Part shown: positions 26,679 to 34,959 of the stretch, piece by piece
Position numbering within the stretch: the stretch's first letter is position 1
How the letters are laid out: each line of letters starts with the position of its first letter
NCBI GenBank assembly: GCA_018645565.1
Contig: JABGWJ010000004.1
Coordinates: 1-38,276, forward strand
Length of the DNA stretch: 38,276 nt
Reading direction: 5' to 3'
Source: a bacterium
GTDB lineage: Bacteria > Fidelibacterota > Marinisomatia > Marinisomatales > UBA1611
Position numbers and translations under genes: made by a program
The notes under the pieces: generated by a model
The model's input: only the letters and a program-made list of their open reading frames with translations
What the model was told of the DNA's origin: nothing
The model's database searches: none

Positions 26679-27517
26679 TGGGAAAAGTAAGTTCATATAT
26701 TAAGATTGTTAGGCCTTTAAATGTCATTTCAGGTGCCATAGCTATTTTGTTTTCAGCTCTTATTGTTGAATATAAAGGGTCAATTGAGTTAGTTCTACTA
26801 CCTATGCTCGTTGTTGTTTTTTTTACAATAGGGGCGAACGTTTTGAACGATTATTATGATTTTGAAGTTGATAAAATTAACAGACCAGATAGAGCAATTA
26901 TAACTGGAGAAGTGCCTAGAGTACATGCTTTATATATTTCAATTTTTTCGTTCATTATTGGAATATTAATAGCACTTCAATTGAACCAATTATCTCAACT
27001 TATTTCGATTGGTATCTCTTTTCCGTTGTTAGTTTTTTATAACGCAAAGCTTAAAAATTATCCCCTTATTGGGAATGTTGTTGTAGCTTTTATTTTGGGT
27101 CTTTCTTTCATATATGCAGGGTCTGTATTTAATAACATTGATCCTCTGATGGTGCCTGCCTTTTTAGCCTTTGGGCTAACTCTTATTAGAGAAATTGTAA
27201 AAGACATCGCAGATATAAAGGGTGATCAAGCTATCAATTCTAAAACTCTTCCCATTGTTTGGGGTAAGAACAAATCAATAAAACTATGCGCTTTTCTTTC
27301 AATAATCTTAGGCATTTGTGCTTTTATATTGTTTATAATTGGATATTATAATTTTTATTATGGTTTATTTCTTATTATGACTGTTGAGATTCCATTAGGA
27401 GTAGTTGTAATTTCATTACTAAATAAACCGACTATAGATACAGCTAAAAGAGGGTCAAAATTATTAAAAATTTGTACCCTTGGAGGTTTATTCTCCATTT
27501 ACATAGGGACAATATAA
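26678..27517 (+). CDS. UbiA prenyltransferase, digeranylgeranylglyceryl-phosphate synthase-like
   Basis: A polytopic membrane enzyme (about 8-9 helices, 279 residues) that joins a polyprenyl diphosphate to an acceptor. The two Asp-rich sites are clear: NVLNDYYDFEVDKINRPDRA (Asn57, Asp58, Asp61, Asp65) and REIVKDIADIKGDQ (Asp176, Asp179, Asp183), with TLPIVWGK after it. The forms INRPDRAI and REIVKDIxDIxGD are typical of the archaeal-type geranylgeranylglyceryl phosphate geranylgeranyltransferases, also found in FCB-group bacteria, rather than of 4-hydroxybenzoate or protoheme transferases. The acceptor is therefore inferred, not shown. Neither a GGGP synthase nor a quinone gene is in the window. 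Confidence 0.8.
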   Translation: MGKVSSYIKIVRPLNVISGAIAILFSALIVEYKGSIELVLLPMLVVVFFTIGANVLNDYYDFEVDKINRPDRAIITGEVPRVHALYISIFSFIIGILIALQLNQLSQLISIGISFPLLVFYNAKLKNYPLIGNVVVAFILGLSFIYAGSVFNNIDPLMVPAFLAFGLTLIREIVKDIADIKGDQAINSKTLPIVWGKNKSIKLCAFLSIILGICAFILFIIGYYNFYYGLFLIMTVEIPLGVVVISLLNKPTIDTAKRGSKLLKICTLGGLFSIYIGTI

Positions 27518-30500
27518 TGACTTCAGAGTTTGTACATCTTCATAATCATTCTGACTATAGCCTTCTTGATGGTGCTCAGCAAGTGCAGCAGCTAGTAAAC
27601 ACTATAGATGACTTAAACATGGATAGTTTAGCTCTTACTGAACATGGTAATATGTTTAGTGTTGTTCCTTTTTATCAAAAAGCAAAAAAGGCAGGAATCA
27701 ATCCAATTATTGGTTGCGAAACCTATGTGGCTGTTGGTAGCAGGCACGACAAGAAATTACAGCCAGGTGGTGGATGGGGTAATAACCATTTAATACTCCT
27801 AGTTCAAAATCAAATAGGTTATGAAAACCTTATGAAATTGGTAACAGCTGGATATCTTGAGGGTTTTTATTATCGGCCTCGAATTGATATGGATCTTTTA
27901 GAAAAACATAGTGAAGGACTTGTCTGTCTTTCAGGGTGTTTGAAAGGTGAAATTCCAGAAAAAATGTTAAATGGTGATTACAATGGTGCAAGAGATGCAG
28001 CCTTAAAATACTCAGAGATATTTTCTGATCGTTTTTATTTAGAGGTTCAAAATCATGGAATTCCAGAAGAAATAGCCAATATTGAAAACATGAAAAAATT
28101 AGCTCATGATCTTTCTCTTCCACTTGTTTGTACTAACGATGCTCATTATTCTAAGAAAGAGCATTCAGAGGCACATGACATTCATATATGCCTTGGGACT
28201 GGGAAAAATAGAGACGACCCTAATAGGTTAAGGTACGCAACACCAGAATTTTATTTTAAAACACAAGATGAAATGCATAAGCTTTTCAAAGATGTTCCTG
28301 GTGCAATCGAGAATACTAGAAAAATTGAAGAGAGTATAGATTTTAAAATCACTACTGGAGTTTATCATTTACCTAATTTCCCAATTCCTGAAGACGAGAG
28401 TGATCCTGATCCAGATATTTATTTGAAAAAACTAGTTATCAAGGGTGTGGAGAAACTATACGCAGATATTACACCAAAGATTAATGATTTGATAGATCAT
28501 GAATTAAATGTCATCAAAAACATGGGTTTTGCTGGTTATTTTTTAATTACGGCTGATTTTGTACAGTATGCTAAGAATAAAAAAATTCCCGTTGGTCCAG
28601 GTAGGGGTTCAGCAGCCGGGAGCTTAGTTTCCTACGCTCTAGGTATTACAGATATAGATCCAATAAAGCACAATTTATTATTTGAGCGATTTCTTAATCC
28701 AGATAGAATTAGTATGCCTGATATTGACATTGATTTTTGCATTGAAAGGAGAGGGGAGGTTATTGATTATATTAAAAATCAATACGGTGAAAGATCTGTA
28801 TCTCAAATAATTACCTTTGGGTCAATGAAAGCAAAACAAGTAATTAGAGATGTCGGAAGAGTAATGGGGTACACTTTCAGTGAAGTGGATCGTTTAGCTA
28901 AAGCAATTCCTGATGAATTAAATATAACATTAGAAAGTGCAATTAAAAAAAGCCCTGAATTTAGAAAAATGTCTGAAAATGAGTTTAAGGAATTAATTGA
29001 ACACTCGCTAATTCTTGAAGGAATGAATAGACATGCTTCAATTCATGCCGCTGGAGTCGTAATCGCTCCAGGTGATTTGACAAACTATGTACCACTTTAT
29101 AAGTCTTCCTCTGGTGATGTCACAACACAATATGATATGAAAGGACTAGAGGACTTAGGCCTCCTCAAATTAGATTTTCTAGGTCTTCGAAATTTAACTG
29201 TAATTAATAAAGCGCTTGATTTGATTGAGTTAAAAGGTGACCGAATTGAAATCGAAAAAGTGTCTATGGAGGAGCCTGAAGTTTATAAATTATTTGCGAA
29301 TGGATTAACGATTGGTGTTTTTCAATTTGAATCATCAGGCATGCGTGAATTTTTAAAGAAGTTAAAACCTACCGCAATCGGTGACTTGATTGCGATGAAT
29401 GCTCTTTACAGGCCTGGGCCAATGAATAACATTGATAACTTTATCTCTAGGAAGCAGGGTAATAAAAAAATAGAGTACCCTCACCCCTCCTTGGTTCCAA
29501 TATTAGAAGAAACTTATGGTATCATTGTTTATCAGGAACAGGTTATGCAGATAGCGCACGACATTGCTGGTTTTTCATTATCTGAGGCAGATATTATGAG
29601 ACGTGCGATGGGCAAAAAAGATAAAAAATTAATGGATGAACTTTCCTTAAAGTTTGTATCAGGAGCCCAGAAAAATGAAATTTCTAAAAAGAAAGCCGAG
29701 GAGATATATGCTTTAATAGAAAAATTCGCACAATATGGGTTCAATAAAAGTCATTCAACAGCTTATGCTTATATAGCATATCAAACGGCATGGCTAAAAA
29801 CATATCATGCTCCAGAGTTTATGTCTGCTAACCTAACCAGTGAAATGTCTACCATAGATAGAATTGTTACGTTAATTAATGAATGTAAAAAGTTAAAAAT
29901 TGAAGTTAAATCTCCAGATGTTAATGTATCTTACACTCAATTTTACCCAGTTGATGAGAATACAATCTCTTATGGACTCAATGCAATTAAAAATGTTGGT
30001 GAAAAAGCATTGCAAAGTATCATTGAAAATCGAGAAGAAGAGGGCCCTTTTAAATCTATATTTGATTTTTGTTCGAGGATTGATCAACAAAAAGTTAACA
30101 AAAGAGTATTAGAAAGCTTGATTAAATCTGGGGCAATGGACTCCTTAGCTGGAACTAGAGCACAGAATTTTGATGCAGTAGATACCGCAATTAAATATGG
30201 TCACCAGCTTCAAAACGCAGGCAATAAAAACCAAGTAGACCTTTTTTCTACCGGAGACAATCAAAGCTCGCTCATTAAAGTTCCTGATTTAAAAGATATC
30301 GAGGATTGGAATGAAAAAAAATCACTAACTCATGAAAAAGAAGTATTAGGGATGTATGTATCGGGGCATCCTTTATTAGAACACGCTGATGATGTTGAAG
30401 AATTTACATCTGTAGACTTTTCAGACAGTCTCACCCTTAAAAAAAATGAAGTTGTTACTGTAGGGGGTATGGTAACAAAAATAACAAAAAAGTATGATAG

Positions 30501-30957
30501 GCGAAATCGTGCCATGGCATTTTTTGAAATGGATTGTTTTGGCGGAAATGTAGAGGTAATTGCATTTTCAGATTGTTTTGAAAAATATGAAAATTTAATT
30601 GAAGAAGACGCAGTTATCTTTATTAATGGGAAAATGGCGGATGATACTAACTTTTCTGATTTAAAAGTAATGGCAGACACAATAGTCTCTGTTGAAAACG
30701 CCAGAGAATATTTTTCTAGAAAATTGGTAATTAATCTTAAATCTCAAAATATTTCACCCGAAGATGTTGAAGACCTTTATGAGTTTTCTAAGAGGTATCC
30801 AGGGGAATGTAATTTGCTTTTTCACTTGTCGAATCCAAATCCTGCTATTAGCAAACCCGTAACTGTTTTAGCCCATAACATTAAAGTGTCTACAGATAAA
30901 AATTTCATTAGACAGTTGCGTGATAAATACGGAAAAGAAAACATTCGGGTAGAATGA
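27517..30957 (+). CDS. dnaE: DNA polymerase III alpha subunit
   Basis: The replicative polymerase, 1146 residues from ATG 27517 (MTSEFVHLHNHSDYS); the frame is open 15 codons further up, inside the prenyltransferase gene, but the family starts here. In order: PHP domain (about 1-270), palm and catalytic aspartates in MPDIDIDF (Asp402 and Asp404, plus a later Asp), GPGRGSAAGSLVSYALGITD just before, thumb and fingers with IHAAGVVIAP, MNALYRPGPMNNI, IIVYQEQVMQIAHDIAGFS and RRAMGKKDKKLM, HhH segment (SYGLNAIKNVGEKAL) and an OB-fold (about 960-1060, VTVGGMVTKITKKYDRRNRA). The PHP metal ligands look complete (see findings). It starts on the last base of the previous stop and overlaps dtd by 4 bases. 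Confidence 0.97.
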   Translation: MTSEFVHLHNHSDYSLLDGAQQVQQLVNTIDDLNMDSLALTEHGNMFSVVPFYQKAKKAGINPIIGCETYVAVGSRHDKKLQPGGGWGNNHLILLVQNQIGYENLMKLVTAGYLEGFYYRPRIDMDLLEKHSEGLVCLSGCLKGEIPEKMLNGDYNGARDAALKYSEIFSDRFYLEVQNHGIPEEIANIENMKKLAHDLSLPLVCTNDAHYSKKEHSEAHDIHICLGTGKNRDDPNRLRYATPEFYFKTQDEMHKLFKDVPGAIENTRKIEESIDFKITTGVYHLPNFPIPEDESDPDPDIYLKKLVIKGVEKLYADITPKINDLIDHELNVIKNMGFAGYFLITADFVQYAKNKKIPVGPGRGSAAGSLVSYALGITDIDPIKHNLLFERFLNPDRISMPDIDIDFCIERRGEVIDYIKNQYGERSVSQIITFGSMKAKQVIRDVGRVMGYTFSEVDRLAKAIPDELNITLESAIKKSPEFRKMSENEFKELIEHSLILEGMNRHASIHAAGVVIAPGDLTNYVPLYKSSSGDVTTQYDMKGLEDLGLLKLDFLGLRNLTVINKALDLIELKGDRIEIEKVSMEEPEVYKLFANGLTIGVFQFESSGMREFLKKLKPTAIGDLIAMNALYRPGPMNNIDNFISRKQGNKKIEYPHPSLVPILEETYGIIVYQEQVMQIAHDIAGFSLSEADIMRRAMGKKDKKLMDELSLKFVSGAQKNEISKKKAEEIYALIEKFAQYGFNKSHSTAYAYIAYQTAWLKTYHAPEFMSANLTSEMSTIDRIVTLINECKKLKIEVKSPDVNVSYTQFYPVDENTISYGLNAIKNVGEKALQSIIENREEEGPFKSIFDFCSRIDQQKVNKRVLESLIKSGAMDSLAGTRAQNFDAVDTAIKYGHQLQNAGNKNQVDLFSTGDNQSSLIKVPDLKDIEDWNEKKSLTHEKEVLGMYVSGHPLLEHADDVEEFTSVDFSDSLTLKKNEVVTVGGMVTKITKKYDRRNRAMAFFEMDCFGGNVEVIAFSDCFEKYENLIEEDAVIFINGKMADDTNFSDLKVMADTIVSVENAREYFSRKLVINLKSQNISPEDVEDLYEFSKRYPGECNLLFHLSNPNPAISKPVTVLAHNIKVSTDKNFIRQLRDKYGKENIRVE

Positions 30958-31400
30958 TTATTGTCGCACAAAGATGCTCAAGTGCTAAAGTATTGATAAA
31001 TAAAAAGGTTTTTTCAGAGATTAAATCTGGATTATTACTGCTCGTTGGGGTAGAAAAAGGCGATAATCAAAAAGATATTTCTAAGGTAGTTGATAAGATA
31101 ATAAACCTTAGGGTTTTTGAAGATAATGAGGGTAAAATGAATTTATCAGTTTTAGATATAGCTGGTTCTATATTAGCTGTTAGTCAGTTCACTCTTTGCG
31201 CAAATGTTAAAAAAGGGCGACGCCCTAGTTTTGTAAATGCACAATCGCCCGATATAAGTCTTGATTTATATAAAAAATTAACAAATGAATTTCGTTTAAA
31301 AGGAGTCAAAACATTGGAAGGCCTTTTTGGAGAGGCAATGAATGTTGAATTAAACAATGATGGCCCTGCAACGTTTATTATTAATTCAAATAAATTATAA
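30954..31400 (+). CDS. dtd: D-aminoacyl-tRNA deacylase
   Basis: Removes D-amino acids and glycine mischarged on tRNAs, a chirality checkpoint. The 148-residue family length is complete, with MIIVAQRCSSAKVLI at the start, VSQFTLCANVKKGRRPSF (catalytic region near residues 77-82) and the cross-subunit NNDGPATFII (cis Gly-Pro motif, 137-138). It is a homodimer in the family. It overlaps dnaE by an ATGA junction and is followed by a 57-base AT-rich gap. The association with dnaE is positional and coupled only in translation. Confidence 0.95.
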   Translation: MIIVAQRCSSAKVLINKKVFSEIKSGLLLLVGVEKGDNQKDISKVVDKIINLRVFEDNEGKMNLSVLDIAGSILAVSQFTLCANVKKGRRPSFVNAQSPDISLDLYKKLTNEFRLKGVKTLEGLFGEAMNVELNNDGPATFIINSNKL

Positions 31401-31457
31401 ATTTTTAATTACTAATAATTATGAACTAATATCAAGGATAATTAATTTATTAGAAAT

Positions 31458-31862
31458 ATGAAAAGAAAAATAAGAATTGTCATGGCAAAACCTGGCTTAG
31501 ATGGTCATGATAGAGGTATCAAAGTATTAGCGGCTGCATATAGGGATGCAGGTATGGAAGTTATTTATTTAGGCTTAAGGCAGACCCCAGAAATGATAGT
31601 TTCTGCAGCTCTTCAAGAAGATGCAGATGTTATAGCATTGTCTAGTCTTAATAATGCACATAACACAATATTCCCTCGTATTATAGAATTAATGGAAATG
31701 AAGCAGTTAGATAATGTTTTATTAATTGGGGGTGGAATAATACCTAAAAAAGATATTGAGTCTCTTGAAAGTTCAGGAGTGGGTAAATTATATGGACCAG
31801 GTACCCCAGTAAAAGAAACAATTGAGTTCATAACAAATTGGGTAAAAAAAAATAGGCGATAA
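31458..31862 (+). CDS. B12-binding domain protein, methylmalonyl-CoA mutase small-domain type
   Basis: A 134-residue stand-alone cobalamin-binding domain. It carries the base-off/His-on motif [17 protein letters not shown], with His17 the axial ligand in DGHDRG, then [20 protein letters not shown] and [14 protein letters not shown], which are the Ser/Gly-rich segments that hold the nucleotide tail. It corresponds to the C-terminal domain of methylmalonyl-CoA mutase or the separate small subunit of acyl-CoA mutases. The catalytic large subunit is not in the window, so the partner must be elsewhere or unknown. It lies 1 base before the TPR gene, with which it appears to be transcribed. Confidence 0.9.
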   Translation: MKRKIRIVMAKPGLDGHDRGIKVLAAAYRDAGMEVIYLGLRQTPEMIVSAALQEDADVIALSSLNNAHNTIFPRIIELMEMKQLDNVLLIGGGIIPKKDIESLESSGVGKLYGPGTPVKETIEFITNWVKKNRR

Positions 31863-31863
31863 A

Positions 31864-32556
31864 ATGGATCTAAAAAACCAGATAGAACTTGAATTATATT
31901 TTGCTGATCATTTTGATACAATATTATTTCCTGTTTTAGCTGATATATATTTAAATCAAGAAGATTACAGAAGAGCTAGAAAAGTTTGCAATATTGGTCT
32001 AGGTTATCATGAAAACGACTCCGCAGGCAGGTTTGTTCTCGCTAAGATTGAAAAAGCCGAAGGGAATTTAAAAGACGCTGAAAAAGAATTGAAACATGCT
32101 ATCAAATATAGTCCAGACCATATAGACGCAGCCATTATGTATTGTGAAATCCAAACTGTATTAGGAAGGTCTCCTTCTCGTTTGCTCACTTCTTGGAAAA
32201 AAGTTTTTTTGTTAGACCCCTCAAATCAAACGGCAAAAGAGTTCATTGAAAAAGTAGAGTCATCTAACAAAGAAGATAGTAAAGCCAAGCCTCAAGCAAA
32301 AAAGAAGACAAAAAAAACAAACACGTCAAAAACAAAAAGAAAGATAGAAGAATCTACCGATTCTTTAAATGTTAGTGTGAGGCTGGCAACTTTCACGCTA
32401 GTAAATGTTTTAAAAAACCAGGCATTGTTTTACCAAGCACTTGAAGTCTTAGATCTTTTAGAACAAAAGGGAGAAGACCCTGATATGATTCGGCTAGAAA
32501 GAAACTCTGTAAAAACATTAATTAAAACATCTGAAAAAGAGAATAAAAAATCATGA
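31864..32556 (+). CDS. TPR protein with Lys-rich linker, function unknown
   Basis: A 230-residue soluble protein. Residues 1-125 form about three TPR helix pairs (ILFPVLADIYLNQEDYRRAR, NDSAGRFVLAKIEKAEGNLKDAE, DHIDAAIMYCEIQTVLGR). A Lys/Thr/Ser-rich linker follows (about 138-165, KKKTKKTNTSKTKRK). A C-terminal helical piece (NVSVRLATFTLVNVLKNQ, ALFYQALEVLDLLEQKGED) resembles a final TPR. It has no signal peptide. It may be an adaptor. It lies 1 base after the B12-binding gene and its stop overlaps the peptidase start as ATGA, so three unlike genes share a transcript. Confidence 0.75.
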   Translation: MDLKNQIELELYFADHFDTILFPVLADIYLNQEDYRRARKVCNIGLGYHENDSAGRFVLAKIEKAEGNLKDAEKELKHAIKYSPDHIDAAIMYCEIQTVLGRSPSRLLTSWKKVFLLDPSNQTAKEFIEKVESSNKEDSKAKPQAKKKTKKTNTSKTKRKIEESTDSLNVSVRLATFTLVNVLKNQALFYQALEVLDLLEQKGEDPDMIRLERNSVKTLIKTSEKENKKS

Positions 32557-33635
32557 CTGAAAAAATATACTACAAAAGACAAGAAAAATTAAGAAGCGTA
32601 CTATCAGAACACAGCTTAGACGGATTGTTAATAACTAATCTTACAAATATTAGATATATATGCGGATTTACTGGATCGGCGGGAACCTGCTTAGTGACAG
32701 ATAAAGGGCAATATTTTATTACAGATGGTAGATACATAGAGCAATCAAAAGAGCAGGTAAAAGGTTTTGACCGTTATATCGATATGGATTCACACTTTTC
32801 AATTATCAAAAAAAATAATTTACTAAATTCAAATTTGAAAATTGCTTTTGAAGCAGATCATGTGAACTTTACACTTTATGATTCTATGAAAAAAACATTT
32901 AATGGAGTTGACTGGGTTAGTACCCAAATGATTGTTGAAGAGCTTGCTTCTGTAAAAGACAAGACAGAAATAGATGCGTTTAGAGTAGCGGTTGAAATTA
33001 CTGATAAAGTATATGAAGAAATTCTTCCAATGCTTCGTCCAGGTTTTACTGAAAAACAGGTTGCAAATACTTTGGTGTCAAAATATAGAGAGTATGGTGA
33101 TGGTGAAGCTTATTCTCCTATTGTAGCCACCGGCCCAAATGGGGCATTGCCGCATGCGATTCCAACAGATCGGGAATTCAAAAAAGGTGACTTCATTGTA
33201 ATTGATGCGGCTGCAAAATACGCAGGATATCACGCAGATATGACTCGTACTCCTGTAGTTGGAGAGGCAACAGATAAGCATCGTGAAGTTTATGCTATTG
33301 TGAAAGAAGCTCAAAAGAGGGGGTGTGAGATTGCAAAAGCAGGCGTTCCTTGCCAGGAGGTTGACGCAGCAACCAGAGACTACATACATGAAATGGGATA
33401 TGGAGAATATTATACTCATGGAACTGGTCACGGTTTAGGATTGGAAATACATACTTCTCCTCGCTTTTCTCCTACGAGTAAAGAGGTACTTAAAGAGAAC
33501 AATGTCATGACAATTGAGCCGGGTATATACATTGCTGGTTGGGGTGGAGTTAGAATTGAAGACGATGTTATTATAAATCAAAATGATTGTGAAATTCTTA
33601 ATAAGACAACTAAAGATTTAGTTGTCTTAGGCTAA
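32553..33635 (+). CDS. Xaa-Pro aminopeptidase (M24 family)
   Basis: A cytoplasmic metalloaminopeptidase that removes the residue before proline from short peptides. The N-terminal creatinase-like domain (1-130, ITNLTNIRYICGFTGSAG) precedes the pita-bread domain. Its five metal ligands are all visible: Asp218 in FIVIDAAAKYAGY, Asp229 in HADMTRTP, His293 in GTGHGLGLEIHTSP, Glu322 in MTIEPGIYIAG and Glu336 in VRIEDDVI. Length (360) fits PepP/PepQ-like enzymes. An AT-rich gap of 62 bases follows before the glycosylase. Confidence 0.93.
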   Translation: MTEKIYYKRQEKLRSVLSEHSLDGLLITNLTNIRYICGFTGSAGTCLVTDKGQYFITDGRYIEQSKEQVKGFDRYIDMDSHFSIIKKNNLLNSNLKIAFEADHVNFTLYDSMKKTFNGVDWVSTQMIVEELASVKDKTEIDAFRVAVEITDKVYEEILPMLRPGFTEKQVANTLVSKYREYGDGEAYSPIVATGPNGALPHAIPTDREFKKGDFIVIDAAAKYAGYHADMTRTPVVGEATDKHREVYAIVKEAQKRGCEIAKAGVPCQEVDAATRDYIHEMGYGEYYTHGTGHGLGLEIHTSPRFSPTSKEVLKENNVMTIEPGIYIAGWGGVRIEDDVIINQNDCEILNKTTKDLVVLG

Positions 33636-33697
33636 CTATAGTTTGGGTTTTATATAGAACAATTTTGATTATTATTGTATAAGTAAAAGATAATATA

Positions 33698-34339
33698 ATG
33701 ACAAATAATGTTACTCTTGAAGAAGAGGTAATGATTGATGGCATCAAAAAATTGTCATCCAAGGATATAAGATTAAAAACTTTTTTACAAAAATTTAGAG
33801 TACCTGTTTTACCAATTGAAAAAAATTATTTTTGGTCTCTTTGTAGGTCTGTTATCTATCAACAAATAAGTGGAAAGGCAGCGAAAAAAATATCTGATAG
33901 ATACCTGTCTTTATTTGATCAAGATGTAAAAATGACACCTGCGGATGTACTGGAAATTGATATTGAAAAAATATACAAGGTAGGTATATCAAGGCAAAAA
34001 TCTAGCTACATAAAAAACATTGCAGATGCTTTTAGTAATAATATTATTAATGAGAAAAAGATATCTGAATTAGATGATCAAGAAATCATTAAGCAATTAA
34101 CTAGTATTAAAGGAGTGGGTAGATGGACAGCAGAAATGTTTCTAATTTTTACCCTCAGAAGAACGGATGTGTTTCCAGTAACTGATTTGGGAGTACAAAA
34201 AGGGTTCCAAATCTTTTATTCCTTAGATAAATTGCCAACGATAGAAATGATGAATCAAAAATCTGAATCATGGAGACCATATAGGACAATAATGTCCTTG
34301 TATCTTTGGTATGCTGTTGAGGGCCCTTTCGAGTGGTAG
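33698..34339 (+). CDS. DNA-3-methyladenine glycosylase II, AlkA-like (HhH-GPD)
   Basis: Removes alkylated purines from DNA to start base excision repair. The helical core has SVIYQQISGKAAKKISDRYL (about 51-70), the helix-hairpin-helix IKGVGRWTAEMFLIFTL (137-153) and VFPVTDLGVQKGF with the catalytic Asp163. It lacks the C-terminal FeS cysteine cluster of EndoIII/MutY. At 213 residues it is the compact form without the N-terminal TBP-like domain of E. coli AlkA. The gene ends 7 bases inside the HAD gene that begins at GTG 34333. Confidence 0.92.
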   Translation: MTNNVTLEEEVMIDGIKKLSSKDIRLKTFLQKFRVPVLPIEKNYFWSLCRSVIYQQISGKAAKKISDRYLSLFDQDVKMTPADVLEIDIEKIYKVGISRQKSSYIKNIADAFSNNIINEKKISELDDQEIIKQLTSIKGVGRWTAEMFLIFTLRRTDVFPVTDLGVQKGFQIFYSLDKLPTIEMMNQKSESWRPYRTIMSLYLWYAVEGPFEW

Positions 34340-34959
34340 TAGATAATAAAAACATTAAAGTAATTTTTTTCGATATTGGTGGAGTATTGCTTGAGATACA
34401 CCCCGATAAAATGTTCCATTGCATATCAAGTACAACAGGTATTCCAGTTGAAGAGGTTAAGTCTTCCTTTCCAGAAAAAAGTCACGATATCTATGAAAAA
34501 GGTCAAATGACTAATAAGGAATGGTTCCAGGTTTTTAAAATTGCTTTATCTAATAATTCATATTTAACAGAAAATAAGTTTTGGGAGGCATGGGCAATGA
34601 TTCTGGGAAAAGAGACAAAAGTGATAGATGTGCTATTGGATTTAAAAAAATATTATAAAGTTTGGCTTCTTTCAAATACAAATCCAAAACATATAAGTGA
34701 TGAGCTTGATAATAAATATGTATTCCCACATTTGGTTGATGGAACTATTTACTCATACAAAGTTGGGCTAAGAAAGCCAGATAAAGAAATTTATTTAAAA
34801 GCGTGTGAGCTTGCTGAGGTAGAACCAAAAGAAAGTGTTTTTATTGATGATTTATCCGAAAATATTTACGGCGCAAAAAAAATTGGATTGAATGGTATTC
34901 ATTACAAAAGTGTTACGACTCTTAAAAATGAATTAAAATTATTAGGAATAGTTGAATGA
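34333..34959 (+). CDS. HAD-superfamily hydrolase, YihX-like phosphatase
   Basis: A cytoplasmic phosphatase fold of 208 residues. Motif I VIFFDIGGVLLE has the nucleophile Asp14 but Gly16 in place of the usual second Asp, as in YihX and epoxide-hydrolase N-terminal-type HADs. Motif II is WLLSNTNPKHI, motif III includes GLRKPDKEIYLKA (Lys) and motif IV VFIDDLSENIYGAKKIG (Asp-Asp). The helical cap is type C1 (about 20-90). YihX acts on glucose-1-phosphate and related sugars, but the substrate here is not shown. It starts at GTG 34333, overlapping the glycosylase gene, and overlaps the next gene by ATGA. Confidence 0.85.
   Translation: MVVDNKNIKVIFFDIGGVLLEIHPDKMFHCISSTTGIPVEEVKSSFPEKSHDIYEKGQMTNKEWFQVFKIALSNNSYLTENKFWEAWAMILGKETKVIDVLLDLKKYYKVWLLSNTNPKHISDELDNKYVFPHLVDGTIYSYKVGLRKPDKEIYLKACELAEVEPKESVFIDDLSENIYGAKKIGLNGIHYKSVTTLKNELKLLGIVE

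Noticed and set aside
29900-30112. 70-residue ORF inside dnaE
   Set aside because: Out-of-frame reading of the conserved HhH region of DnaE.
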